This document shows positions 10,338-16,944 of a DNA stretch of 64,000 nt, one piece after another; the first letter of the stretch is position 1; each line of letters begins with the position of its first letter. The stretch lies in contig NZ_JACVAA010000006.1 in NCBI RefSeq assembly GCF_014851565.1, forward strand, positions 248,001 through 312,000, written 5' to 3'. The notes under the pieces are model-generated. The model was not told the origin of the DNA and searched no databases. It saw nothing but the letters and a program-made list of their open reading frames with translations. This DNA comes from Pseudomonas sp. PDM15 (GTDB lineage: Bacteria > Pseudomonadota > Gammaproteobacteria > Pseudomonadales > Pseudomonadaceae). The position numbers and the translations under genes are program-made.

Positions 10338-11461
10338 TTTGCGTAGCGAATAAGCAGTTCGCACACGGTGTCCACATCCTGACGGCTCAAGCCAAGGTGC
10401 ATAGGAAGGGACATAATTTCCTGGCTGGCCAGAGCGGCGCGTGGGCAGGTTCCTGCGCCATAGGAGTACATACGGTACTCGGTATTATCTCTGTAGTGGA
10501 CGCCAGGATAAACCTGGTGCTCATTCAGTGCGAGCATCAGCGCGTCGCGATTATTGACTCGTATCTGCAGTAGATGTGATGAAGACTCACAGCCTTCGGC
10601 AATATCTATGATTCTAATGGCGTGCTGGTTGGAAAGATTTTCGCGATACCAGCGAGCCAATTGACGGCGGTAGGCGTTGTCTTGGTCTAGGTACTTAAGT
10701 TGAACCAATCCAATTGCAGCCATAATCGAATTGCCATGGTACTTATATCCAACTTCTTCCACGTCGTACATCCACTTGTACGCGCCTTGGGCAGCGGTGC
10801 GTGCATAAGTGTCTTTATTGATTCCTAGCCAAGTAAGTTTGCGCACGCGTTCGTCATCCGCACTCTCTTTAAAGCAGATCATCCCAGAGTCGGCGGTTGG
10901 TAGGTTTTTGACTGCTTGGAAGCTGAACACTACAACGTCGGCTTCGCGGCCTACATGTTCGCCGTATAGCCTTGTGCCAGCCATATGGGCTGCATCGAGA
11001 ACGAGCTTAATGTTGTTCTCTTGGCATATTTTTACGATTTTTTCGTATTGACCAATGTTGCCGCCAATACCTACAAATATTAGTGCTTTGGTTTTAGGGG
11101 TGATTCGAGAAATAACGCTCTCAGGGTCAAGGCACAGATACTGATCAACGTCAGCGAAGACTGGCTGCATGCCGGCATAGAGAATTGCATGGTTGGTAGA
11201 AATAAATGTTAGAGGAGTTGTGATTACCTCTGCATCGTCCCCCCAGCCATACTTCGTTTTGAAAAGTTCTAAAGCTAGATGCAGCCCTACGGTGTTAGAG
11301 CTGAGAAAGTGCGCATGAGTTAGCCCAGTGTAGTCCTTCCAGGCCTCTTCCATGGCGGCTGTTTTGAAGCCGAGGCCCGTCCAGCCTTTTTCAAGGCACT
11401 CGCGAATTTCGCTTAGGCATTCATCAATACGGAAATTAGGTACAAAGAGTTGAATAGCCAT
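10334..11461 (-). CDS. DegT/DnrJ/EryC1 family sugar aminotransferase
   Basis: The 375-residue PLP enzyme starts MAIQLFVPNFRIDECL. It has LSSNTVGLHLALEL near the cofactor phosphate site, PLTFISTNHAILYAGMQPVF, the DAAHMAGTR aspartate region and the PLP lysine in FSFQAVKNLPTADSGM. DegT-family enzymes aminate keto-sugars on nucleotide carriers. With an RmlB homologue in the cluster and a GNAT gene overlapping it, a WecE-like role on dTDP-4-keto-6-deoxyglucose is plausible. I chose ATG 11461 because GGGAG lies a few bases upstream and the family homology begins there; the frame is open for another 91 codons upstream but that extension looks non-coding. It is the first gene of the cluster. Confidence 0.88.
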   Translation of the reverse strand: MAIQLFVPNFRIDECLSEIRECLEKGWTGLGFKTAAMEEAWKDYTGLTHAHFLSSNTVGLHLALELFKTKYGWGDDAEVITTPLTFISTNHAILYAGMQPVFADVDQYLCLDPESVISRITPKTKALIFVGIGGNIGQYEKIVKICQENNIKLVLDAAHMAGTRLYGEHVGREADVVVFSFQAVKNLPTADSGMICFKESADDERVRKLTWLGINKDTYARTAAQGAYKWMYDVEEVGYKYHGNSIMAAIGLVQLKYLDQDNAYRRQLARWYRENLSNQHAIRIIDIAEGCESSSHLLQIRVNNRDALMLALNEHQVYPGVHYRDNTEYRMYSYGAGTCPRAALASQEIMSLPMHLGLSRQDVDTVCELLIRYAK

Positions 11462-11872
11462 TGCGCTCCCTACAAAGCAGAGTATTAAAGAGTGGTTACA
11501 TTTATGTGTGTTGGACTGTGTTCCCTTCAGGGCATTCCGCGGTTTAACCGCGGATGAAATATTGAAGGGCTGAACTGAAGGGGGTTCTCTCCGGAGCTTA
11601 CAGATCGAGCTCAATGTCTTATGAGTCGCCCCCAGATTCAGCTGGGACACAACCATGTGGTTGCAGTGACCCCACGCATCCGAGGTCAGAGATTGGGTGT
11701 TGGTGCAGATCTCGACCAGCGTGAGCCTGTTCAAACTATAGCTAGCATGAGCTTTGCAGACAATGGGTGGGTAACGCGGCAGGCTATAAAGCTGAGCATG
11801 TAGTCATGGGGCTTTTATAAAAAAATCAACGTGTTGCCCATGGGGAGCGTTAGAAGATTCTGATGCAGAAGC
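11462..11872. other. non-coding leader region of the polysaccharide cluster
   Basis: About 410 bases between the first polysaccharide gene and the tRNA-Thr terminator hold no convincing gene. The region is AT-richer than the core. It should carry the promoter of the minus-strand polysaccharide operon, but I could not pick a -35/-10 pair with confidence. The notable structure is a nested inverted repeat at 11523-11569, listed separately. I saw no clear ops/JUMPstart element. Confidence 0.5.
11523..11569. repeat. nested inverted repeat in the polysaccharide operon leader
   Basis: An inner palindrome CCGCGGTTTAACCGCGG (11537-11553; 8-base arms around one base) lies within outer arms CCCTTCA (11523-11529) and TGAAGGG (11563-11569). 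It sits 62-108 bases upstream of the aminotransferase ATG. It could fold as an RNA hairpin in the leader or be a dimeric regulator site; nothing in the window says which. Confidence 0.55.
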
Positions 11873-11899
11873 AAAAAGGCCCGCATCGCTGCGGGCCTT
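11873..11899 (-). terminator. Rho-independent terminator after tRNA-Thr
   Basis: On the minus strand AAGGCCCGC-agcgat-GCGGGCCTT is followed by a T run, 9 bases past the tRNA-Thr 3' end. It should end the tRNA transcript before the polysaccharide operon. Confidence 0.88.
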
Positions 11900-11908
11900 C
11901 AAGTGTCA

Positions 11909-11984
<76 letters not shown>

Positions 11985-12209
11985 GAAGGGGCAGCCATTA
12001 TAGCCATTGCTTCGACCCTGTAAACCGGACCGCGCAATCTGTTTCTTTCGCCTGCGCGGTGAGCGCATTCGAGGGGCGGCGGGCGTGGTGCAACCGGAGC
12101 CGGATATCAGCAGCTATTTGTTTATGCACAAACAGAAGCTGGGCTACTGGCGTGCTGCACGGGTTTTGTGCGGTGTGCCGTGTTTTTGCATAACGGCATG
12201 TTTTTTATG

Positions 12210-12235
12210 GATTTTTTGTCCATGGTCAAAAAATC
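12210..12235. repeat. 26-base AT-rich near-perfect palindrome
   Basis: Arms GATTTTTTG and CAAAAAATC flank a central CCATGG, each separated from it by one unpaired T. Both strands end in an A/T tract, so it might act as a weak bidirectional terminator or as a dimer-binding site. Confidence 0.5.
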
Positions 12236-12300
12236 TACAGAGCTCGTCAGGGCCCGCGTGGCCGGCTTCGCGGCGAGTTCTGCAGAAACTACGCACAGAG

Positions 12301-12323
12301 TTATCCACAGCTTTTGTGGATGA
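12301..12323. promoter_or_regulatory. inverted pair of DnaA-box-like motifs
   Basis: TTATCCACA at 12301-12309 is a perfect R1-type DnaA box. TCATCCACA on the opposite strand at 12315-12323 has one mismatch. The arms ATCCACA/TGTGGAT form a 7-base inverted repeat around GCTTT, just past the stop codon of the methyltransferase gene. DnaA binding is inferred from the motif only. Confidence 0.45.
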
Positions 12324-12326
12324 GGC

Positions 12327-13532
12327 TCAGGCCCGTTCGGCGAGCAGTAGCAGGTTGCGCGGTGTCAGCCGGTGGGAACAGAAAGTGCCCAGGCGTACCT
12401 GGTAGCCCTGCTCCTGCAGATACAGGGCGCGGTCGAGCAGCAGCCAAATCTCCAGCGGGCGGCGGAACAGGCCGCGGACCAGTTCCAGATTGCGCACCTC
12501 GGTCAGGCGCTGCCAGCCGCTGGCCTCCAGCGCAGGCCAGTCGATATCGCCGGATAGCTCGATGCCCTTCATCTCGGCCAGGTCGCGGCAGTAGCGGGAC
12601 AGGTCCTTGCTCAGCCAGCTGACCGGCAGCGAGGGGGTCGGCAGATACTCGTCCACGCCACGTTGCTGGCGCTGCAGCAAGTCGAAGGCCAGGCGCCGGG
12701 CCATGGATTGGTCGCGCTGGCGGCGCATGCGTTGGCCGGCGGTAACGGTTTCCGCCAGGGGCAGGCGTAGATCGTCCAGTGACAGCTGCAGTTGCGATTG
12801 TCGGGCTGGCTCGGATAGCGCCTGGTAGTGCGGGGTGGCAATGCGGTTGTAGCAGCAGGGCGCCACGGCCAGCTGGCTGCAGCCGGCGGCACTGGCCAGC
12901 TGCAGCAGGCGCACATGCAGGTCGCCACAGGCATGCAGGGCCACAGGGCTGTGTTCGGCGTTTAGGCGTCGGCCGGCATTGTCGGCCAGCACGTCCTGCA
13001 GCAGGTGCCGGACGTTCATGTGCAGTCGCTGGCTGAGGTGCTGGCCGGCGGCAACCAGGTGTTCGTCGTATTCCAGGCAGGTCAGCTGCTGGCCGCCCTG
13101 GGCCAGCAGGCGGCCCAGATAGCCCTTGCCGGAACACCAGTCCAGCCAGTGGGTCGGTGCGCGCTGGAACTGCAGGCGGCTGGCAAAGGCCTCGATCTGC
13201 TGCCATTTGCGCCCGGGTACGTCGACATCCAGTCGCGCGTGGTGCGCTCCCAGTTCGTGCGCCGGCAGCTCGCCGATCTCGCTCAGCGCGGCGGCGCGGC
13301 TGGCCAGCTGGGGAAACGGCGCGGGCGCCTGCAGCCGCTCGGGGCTGTTGTGCTCAGCCTCGGCCTGTTCCAGGCTGCGCCCGCGCAACCAGGCGCCCAG
13401 CTCGGGATGTTCGGCCTCCCAGGGCAGGATCAGGCAGGAGAAGGGTTTGGGACGCCACAGGTGCTGGTGGGCGACGAGGAAGTCGTCCAGGGCCTGGAAG
13501 CGTTCGTGCAGGGCGGGGCCGGTGAGGATCAT
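12327..13532 (-). CDS. SAM-dependent methyltransferase (Methyltransf_32-like)
   Basis: The 401-residue cytoplasmic protein has a class I SAM-binding domain in its middle: DWCSGKGYLGRLLAQGG (motif I), CLEYDEHLVAAGQHL (acidic loop), then ALHACGDLHVRLLQLA and AVAPCCYNRI. The HACGDL and PCCYN pair is typical of the family that includes the eukaryotic TRM13-like and related methyltransferases, so an RNA or protein substrate is possible but not shown. The N-terminal 170 residues and C-terminal tail are unassigned. Several long frames overlap it on both strands; this one has the recognisable domain. The ribosome-binding site is weak. Confidence 0.75.
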   Translation of the reverse strand: MILTGPALHERFQALDDFLVAHQHLWRPKPFSCLILPWEAEHPELGAWLRGRSLEQAEAEHNSPERLQAPAPFPQLASRAAALSEIGELPAHELGAHHARLDVDVPGRKWQQIEAFASRLQFQRAPTHWLDWCSGKGYLGRLLAQGGQQLTCLEYDEHLVAAGQHLSQRLHMNVRHLLQDVLADNAGRRLNAEHSPVALHACGDLHVRLLQLASAAGCSQLAVAPCCYNRIATPHYQALSEPARQSQLQLSLDDLRLPLAETVTAGQRMRRQRDQSMARRLAFDLLQRQQRGVDEYLPTPSLPVSWLSKDLSRYCRDLAEMKGIELSGDIDWPALEASGWQRLTEVRNLELVRGLFRRPLEIWLLLDRALYLQEQGYQVRLGTFCSHRLTPRNLLLLAERA

Positions 13533-13569
13533 GGGCGGCGATGACGGGCGGAGATGCCGCGCATTCTAT

Positions 13570-13593
13570 CCCTCTCCCGTGTCCGGGAGAGGG
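13570..13593. terminator. strong hairpin after the amino-acid transporter operon
   Basis: CCCTCTCCCG-tgtc-CGGGAGAGGG is a perfect 10-base-pair stem located 10 bases past the hisM-like stop codon on the minus strand. There is no good T run, so it may stabilise the mRNA end or act with Rho. Confidence 0.55.
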
Positions 13594-13603
13594 GCGAAGG
13601 GGC

Positions 13604-14293
13604 TTAGCGGCCCTGGCAGGCGTCGACGCGCAATTTGCGCTCCAGCAACTTGAAGGCGCGCACCATCACGTAGGCGATGACCAGGTAGAAGATGCCGGCG
13701 GCGAAGAAGATCTCCACCGGCAGGTAGGTGCGGGCGATGATCGTGCGCGACATGCCGGTCAGCTCCAGCAGGGTCACGGTGCTGGCCAGGGCGCTGGCCT
13801 TGAGCATCAGGATCACTTCGTTGCTGTAGGCCGGCAGACCAATGCGCGCGGCGCGCGGCAGGATGATGTAGAGCATCGCCTGGGCGCGCGACATGCCCAG
13901 CGCGCGGGCCGCCTCGATCTCCCCCGGCGGCACGGCCTGGATGGCGCCGCGCAGGATCTCGGCGATATAGGCGGCGGTGTGCATGGTCATGGTGATGACG
14001 GTGCACCAGTACGGATCACGCAGGTACGGCCATAGCGGGCCCTGGCGCACCACGTCGAACTGGGCCAGGCCGTAGTAGACCAGGAACAGCTGTACCAGCA
14101 GGGGCGTGCCGCGGAAGAAGAAGATGTAGCCGTAGGGCAGGGCGCGCACGTACCAGTGGCGCGAGGCGCGGGCGATGCCCATGGGCAGGGCGAGAATCAG
14201 CCCGGCGAGCACGGCGAAGGCCACCAGTTCTACGGTCAGCGCGGCACCTTCGAGCAGCCTGGGCAGGTATTTGACGATCACTTCCCAGTTCAT
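13604..14293 (-). CDS. polar amino acid ABC transporter permease (HisM-like)
   Basis: The 229-residue permease has about five membrane segments and the EAA loop in EIEAARALGMSRAQAMLYIILP, the contact site for the ATPase. It starts MNWEVIVKYLPRLLEGAALT and contains YIFFFRGTPLLVQLFLVYYG, a segment typical of HisM/ArtM/OccM permeases for lysine, arginine, ornithine or histidine. It is the last gene of the minus-strand operon ATPase - binding protein - HisQ - HisM and begins in a TGATG overlap with hisQ. Substrate is inferred from family. Confidence 0.9.
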   Translation of the reverse strand: MNWEVIVKYLPRLLEGAALTVELVAFAVLAGLILALPMGIARASRHWYVRALPYGYIFFFRGTPLLVQLFLVYYGLAQFDVVRQGPLWPYLRDPYWCTVITMTMHTAAYIAEILRGAIQAVPPGEIEAARALGMSRAQAMLYIILPRAARIGLPAYSNEVILMLKASALASTVTLLELTGMSRTIIARTYLPVEIFFAAGIFYLVIAYVMVRAFKLLERKLRVDACQGR

Positions 14294-14985
14294 CAGGCGC
14301 TCCGGATAAAGCCGCGGCTGGCGCGCTTCTCGAGGAAGTGCATGCCGATCATGGCGATGATGGTCAGGCCCAGGTAGATGAAGGCGGCGACCATATAGAA
14401 GGTGAAGGCCTGCTTGCTGGAGGTCACGGCGATCTGCGAGCGGCGCATGATTTCCTCAAGGCCGATGACCGAGACCAGGGCGGTGTCCTTCATCAGGATC
14501 ATGAACAGGTTGCCCAGGCCGGGAAGGGCGATGCGCCACATCTGCGGCAGGATCAGCTTCCACAGGATGCGGCCCTTGGACATGCCGAGGGCCATGCCGG
14601 CCTCGCGGTGGCCCTTGGGAATGGCCAGGATGGCGCCGCGGAACACTTCGGTGGCGTAGGCGCCGAAGCACAGGCCGAGGGCGATGGTGCCGGCGGCGAA
14701 GGGGTTCAGCTCGAGGCTGCCGACGCCGAGGAATTCACCGAGGGCGGCCAGGCCCTGGACGGTGCCGAAATAGATCAGCAGCACCCAGAGCAGTTCGGGG
14801 ATGCCACGAACGATGGTCGAATAGATACCGCCAAGTCCCTGCAGGAACTTGTTCGGGGAAGTCTTGGCCAGGGCGCCGAGCAGCCCGAGTACCAGGCCGA
14901 GGGCCAGGGCGGACAGGGCCAGCTGGATGGTCACCAGCGTGCCGGCGGCGAGGGCGGGGCCGAAGCCGTGCAGATCGAGGGTCAT
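14293..14985 (-). CDS. polar amino acid ABC transporter permease (HisQ-like)
   Basis: The 230-residue permease starts MTLDLHGFGPALAAGTLVTI. It carries YSTIVRGIPELLWVLLIYFG and the EAA loop HREAGMALGMSKGRILWKLILP, as in HisQ/ArtQ proteins. It would form a heterodimer with the HisM-like partner, whose start codon overlaps its stop. It lies 55 bases after the binding-protein gene, with a strong hairpin in between that may lower its expression relative to the binding protein. Confidence 0.9.
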   Translation of the reverse strand: MTLDLHGFGPALAAGTLVTIQLALSALALGLVLGLLGALAKTSPNKFLQGLGGIYSTIVRGIPELLWVLLIYFGTVQGLAALGEFLGVGSLELNPFAAGTIALGLCFGAYATEVFRGAILAIPKGHREAGMALGMSKGRILWKLILPQMWRIALPGLGNLFMILMKDTALVSVIGLEEIMRRSQIAVTSSKQAFTFYMVAAFIYLGLTIIAMIGMHFLEKRASRGFIRSA

Positions 14986-15007
14986 GGGAGGCTACTGCAG
15001 AATGACG

Positions 15008-15029
15008 GCCGCCGCCCGTGGGCGGCGGC
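15008..15029. terminator. intercistronic hairpin between binding protein and permease
   Basis: GCCGCCGCCC-gt-GGGCGGCGGC forms a stem of 8-10 base pairs with a very small loop, 11 bases past the stop codon of the hisJ-like gene. No T run follows. Hairpins here commonly attenuate or stabilise so that binding protein is made in excess; that role is inferred. Confidence 0.6.
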
Positions 15030-15040
15030 GGTCGGACGCA

Positions 15041-15793
15041 TCAGTAGATGCTGAACGGGAAGTACTTGTCGTTGATCTGCTTGTAGGTGCCGTCTTCGAC
15101 GATGGCCTTCAGCGCGGTGTTCAGCTTCTCGCGCAGCGGGTCGCCCTTGCGCACGGCGATGGCGATCTTGTCGTTGTCGAACACCGGCTCGCCCTTGAAC
15201 TCGAAGTCCTTGCCGGCGTCGCTCTTCAGCCATTCCCAGTTGACGAACTTGTCGGCCAGCACGCCGTCGAGGCGGCCCGAGGACAGGTCGAGGTAGGCGT
15301 TTTCCTGGGTGTCGTACAGCTTGATCTCGACGGTGTCGGCCAGGTTGTCTTCCAGCCAGGTACCGGCGATGGTGGCGCGCTGGGCACCGATGACCTTGCC
15401 TTTCAGGCTGGCCTTGTCGGCCTTCAGGTCGCTGCTTTTCGGGGCGATGAACTGCAGCTTGTTGGTGTAGTAGGGTTCGGTGAAGTCCACCGCCTGCTTG
15501 CGCTCTTCGGTGATCGACATGGAGGCGGCGAGGAAGTCGAACTTCTTGGCGTTCAGGGCCGGGATGATGCCGTCCCAGTCGGAGGTGACCACTTCGCACT
15601 CGGCGCCCATCTTGGCGCACAGGGCCTGGGCGATTTCCACGTCGAAGCCGCCGACCTTGCCGCTGGCGTCGATCAGGTTGAAGGGCGGGTAGGCGCCTTC
15701 GGTGCCGATCTTCAGTTTGTCCGCGGCGACTGCCTGGGTGCCGAAGGCCAGGGTGGCGACGGCGGCCAGCAGGATCTTCTTATAGTTCTGCAT
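15041..15793 (-). CDS. polar amino acid-binding periplasmic protein (HisJ/ArgT-like)
   Basis: The 250-residue protein opens with a Sec signal peptide, KKILLAAVATLAFGTQAVAA, cleaved near AVAA-DK. The mature part has the family 3 solute-binding signature: GTEGAYPPFNLIDASGKV, GFDVEIAQALCAKMG, DWDGIIPALNAKKFDF and AASMSITEERKQAVDFTEPY. This matches lysine/arginine/ornithine/histidine-binding proteins. It delivers ligand to the two permeases encoded downstream and lies 13 bases after the ATPase gene. Confidence 0.92.
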   Translation of the reverse strand: MQNYKKILLAAVATLAFGTQAVAADKLKIGTEGAYPPFNLIDASGKVGGFDVEIAQALCAKMGAECEVVTSDWDGIIPALNAKKFDFLAASMSITEERKQAVDFTEPYYTNKLQFIAPKSSDLKADKASLKGKVIGAQRATIAGTWLEDNLADTVEIKLYDTQENAYLDLSSGRLDGVLADKFVNWEWLKSDAGKDFEFKGEPVFDNDKIAIAVRKGDPLREKLNTALKAIVEDGTYKQINDKYFPFSIY

Positions 15794-15806
15794 GCGTGTT
15801 GCTCCG

Positions 15807-16580
15807 TTAGTGATTGCTGGACATGAATTGTTTACAGCGTGCCGATTGCGGGTTGGTGAAGACCTGCTCGGGCGACCCCTGTTCCTCCACCAGACCCTGG
15901 TGAAGGAATACCACTTCGCTGGACACCTGCCGGGCGAAATTCATTTCATGGGTGACCAGCAGCATGGTGCGGCCTTCATCGGCGAGCGCGCGGATCACGT
16001 TAAGCACTTCCTGTACCATTTCCGGATCGAGGGCCGAAGTCGGCTCGTCGAACAGGATCACCTTGGGCTGCATGGCCAGGGTGCGGGCGATGGCGGCGCG
16101 CTGCTGCTGGCCGCCGGAGAGCTGATTCGGGTAGGCGTGGCGCTTGTCGGCGATACCGACCTTGGCCAGCAGCGCCTCCGCCACCTCGGTGGCCTCGGCA
16201 CGGCTCTGGCCGAGCACGCGACGGGGAGCCTCGATGATGTTGTCGAGGATGGTCATGTGCGGCCACAGGTTGAAATTCTGGAACACGAAGCCGATCTCGC
16301 TGCGCAGGCGATTGATCTGCTTGTTGTCGGCGGCGATCAGGTCGCCGTTCTTCGCGGCCTTCAGCTTGAGTTCTTCGCCGGCCACCAGGATCTGGCCCTG
16401 GTGCGGGTTTTCCAGCAGGTTGATGCAGCGCAGGAAGGTCGACTTGCCGGACCCGGAGGAGCCGAGGATGGAGATCACGTCGCCGTCGCGGGCGGTCAGC
16501 GAAATGCCCTTGAGCACTTCGAGTTCGCCGTAGCGTTTGTGCAGGTTGCGGATTTCCAGCGCGGGCGTTGCCTCGGCCAT
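15807..16580 (-). CDS. amino acid ABC transporter ATP-binding protein (HisP-like)
   Basis: The 257-residue ATPase shows Walker A GSSGSGKST, Q-loop FVFQNFNLWPHMTILDNI, signature LSGGQQQR and Walker B VILFDEPTSALDPEMV, followed by the switch histidine in LLVTHEMNFA. KNGDLIAADNKQINRLRSE is the extra loop seen in HisP/OccP proteins for basic amino acids. It is the first gene of the four-gene operon; the promoter should be in the 364-base gap upstream. Confidence 0.93.
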   Translation of the reverse strand: MAEATPALEIRNLHKRYGELEVLKGISLTARDGDVISILGSSGSGKSTFLRCINLLENPHQGQILVAGEELKLKAAKNGDLIAADNKQINRLRSEIGFVFQNFNLWPHMTILDNIIEAPRRVLGQSRAEATEVAEALLAKVGIADKRHAYPNQLSGGQQQRAAIARTLAMQPKVILFDEPTSALDPEMVQEVLNVIRALADEGRTMLLVTHEMNFARQVSSEVVFLHQGLVEEQGSPEQVFTNPQSARCKQFMSSNH

Positions 16581-16944
16581 GGGGTGTCCTCTTGTTATGC
16601 GGATGCGCTCCGGCTGCTGGCCGCCTTCCTAGCGTGCGGCTGAACCTAGCATAGCGTCAGCGGAGCGCCAAGCCGGGTTCCGGCCCCGCCAACCGTGGTC
16701 GTGGCGCGGTGTCGCATCGTGACAGTTGTGTGTCGCCCAAACAAAAAGCCCGAGACATGGTCGGGCTTCGAGTGCATGACCGCGCAGGGCGTCGGCCGGG
16801 CGGCGCGCAGTGTACTGGAGCACCCCGGCCAGGTGAAGGGCGCGGCGCGCTGGCGAATGGCCAGGGTGGGGCGCTTCTTGCTAGAGTCTGCGCAGCTCCC
16901 CAGGGGATCGGGTCGAGCTCGACCAATCTCCAGGGAGTTCCTTC
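16581..16944. other. divergent intergenic region upstream of hisP-like and cyclase genes
   Basis: The 364 bases contain start signals for two divergent operons: an AGGGAG site for the cyclase gene at 16932-16937, and presumably the hisP-like promoter. I see no gene. A minus-strand terminator at 16743-16768 stands in the middle with no annotated gene upstream of it (see findings). Small open frames here look like GC-rich noise. Confidence 0.5.
16743..16768 (-). terminator. orphan Rho-independent terminator
   Basis: On the minus strand AAGCCCGA-ccatgtc-TCGGGCTT is followed by a T run. The only sequence that could feed it from the minus strand is the 176 bases up to the cyclase start, so it either ends an unannotated short transcript or blocks antisense reading from the cyclase operon. 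Confidence 0.75.

Larger units (their letters stand above)
11985..12326. other. non-coding region with DnaA-box-like sites and an AT-rich palindrome
   Basis: The 342 bases between tRNA-Thr and the methyltransferase gene have no convincing coding sequence. It contains perfect DnaA-box consensus matches TTATGCACA (12122-12130) and TTATCCACA (12301-12309), one-mismatch boxes on the other strand at 12187-12195 and 12315-12323, and an AT-rich stretch near 12200-12235. The tRNA-Thr promoter must also lie in the first part. Confidence 0.55.

Noticed and set aside
12122-12323. Chromosomal replication origin
   Set aside because: DnaA-box motifs are present, but there is no dnaA, dnaN, rpmH, gidA or parAB gene nearby and too few boxes for a typical oriC.
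12301-13206. Alternative minus-strand frame of about 300 codons overlapping the methyltransferase gene
   Set aside because: Its product is Pro/Arg/Ala-rich noise typical of GC-rich DNA; the overlapping frame at 12327-13532 holds SAM-binding motifs.
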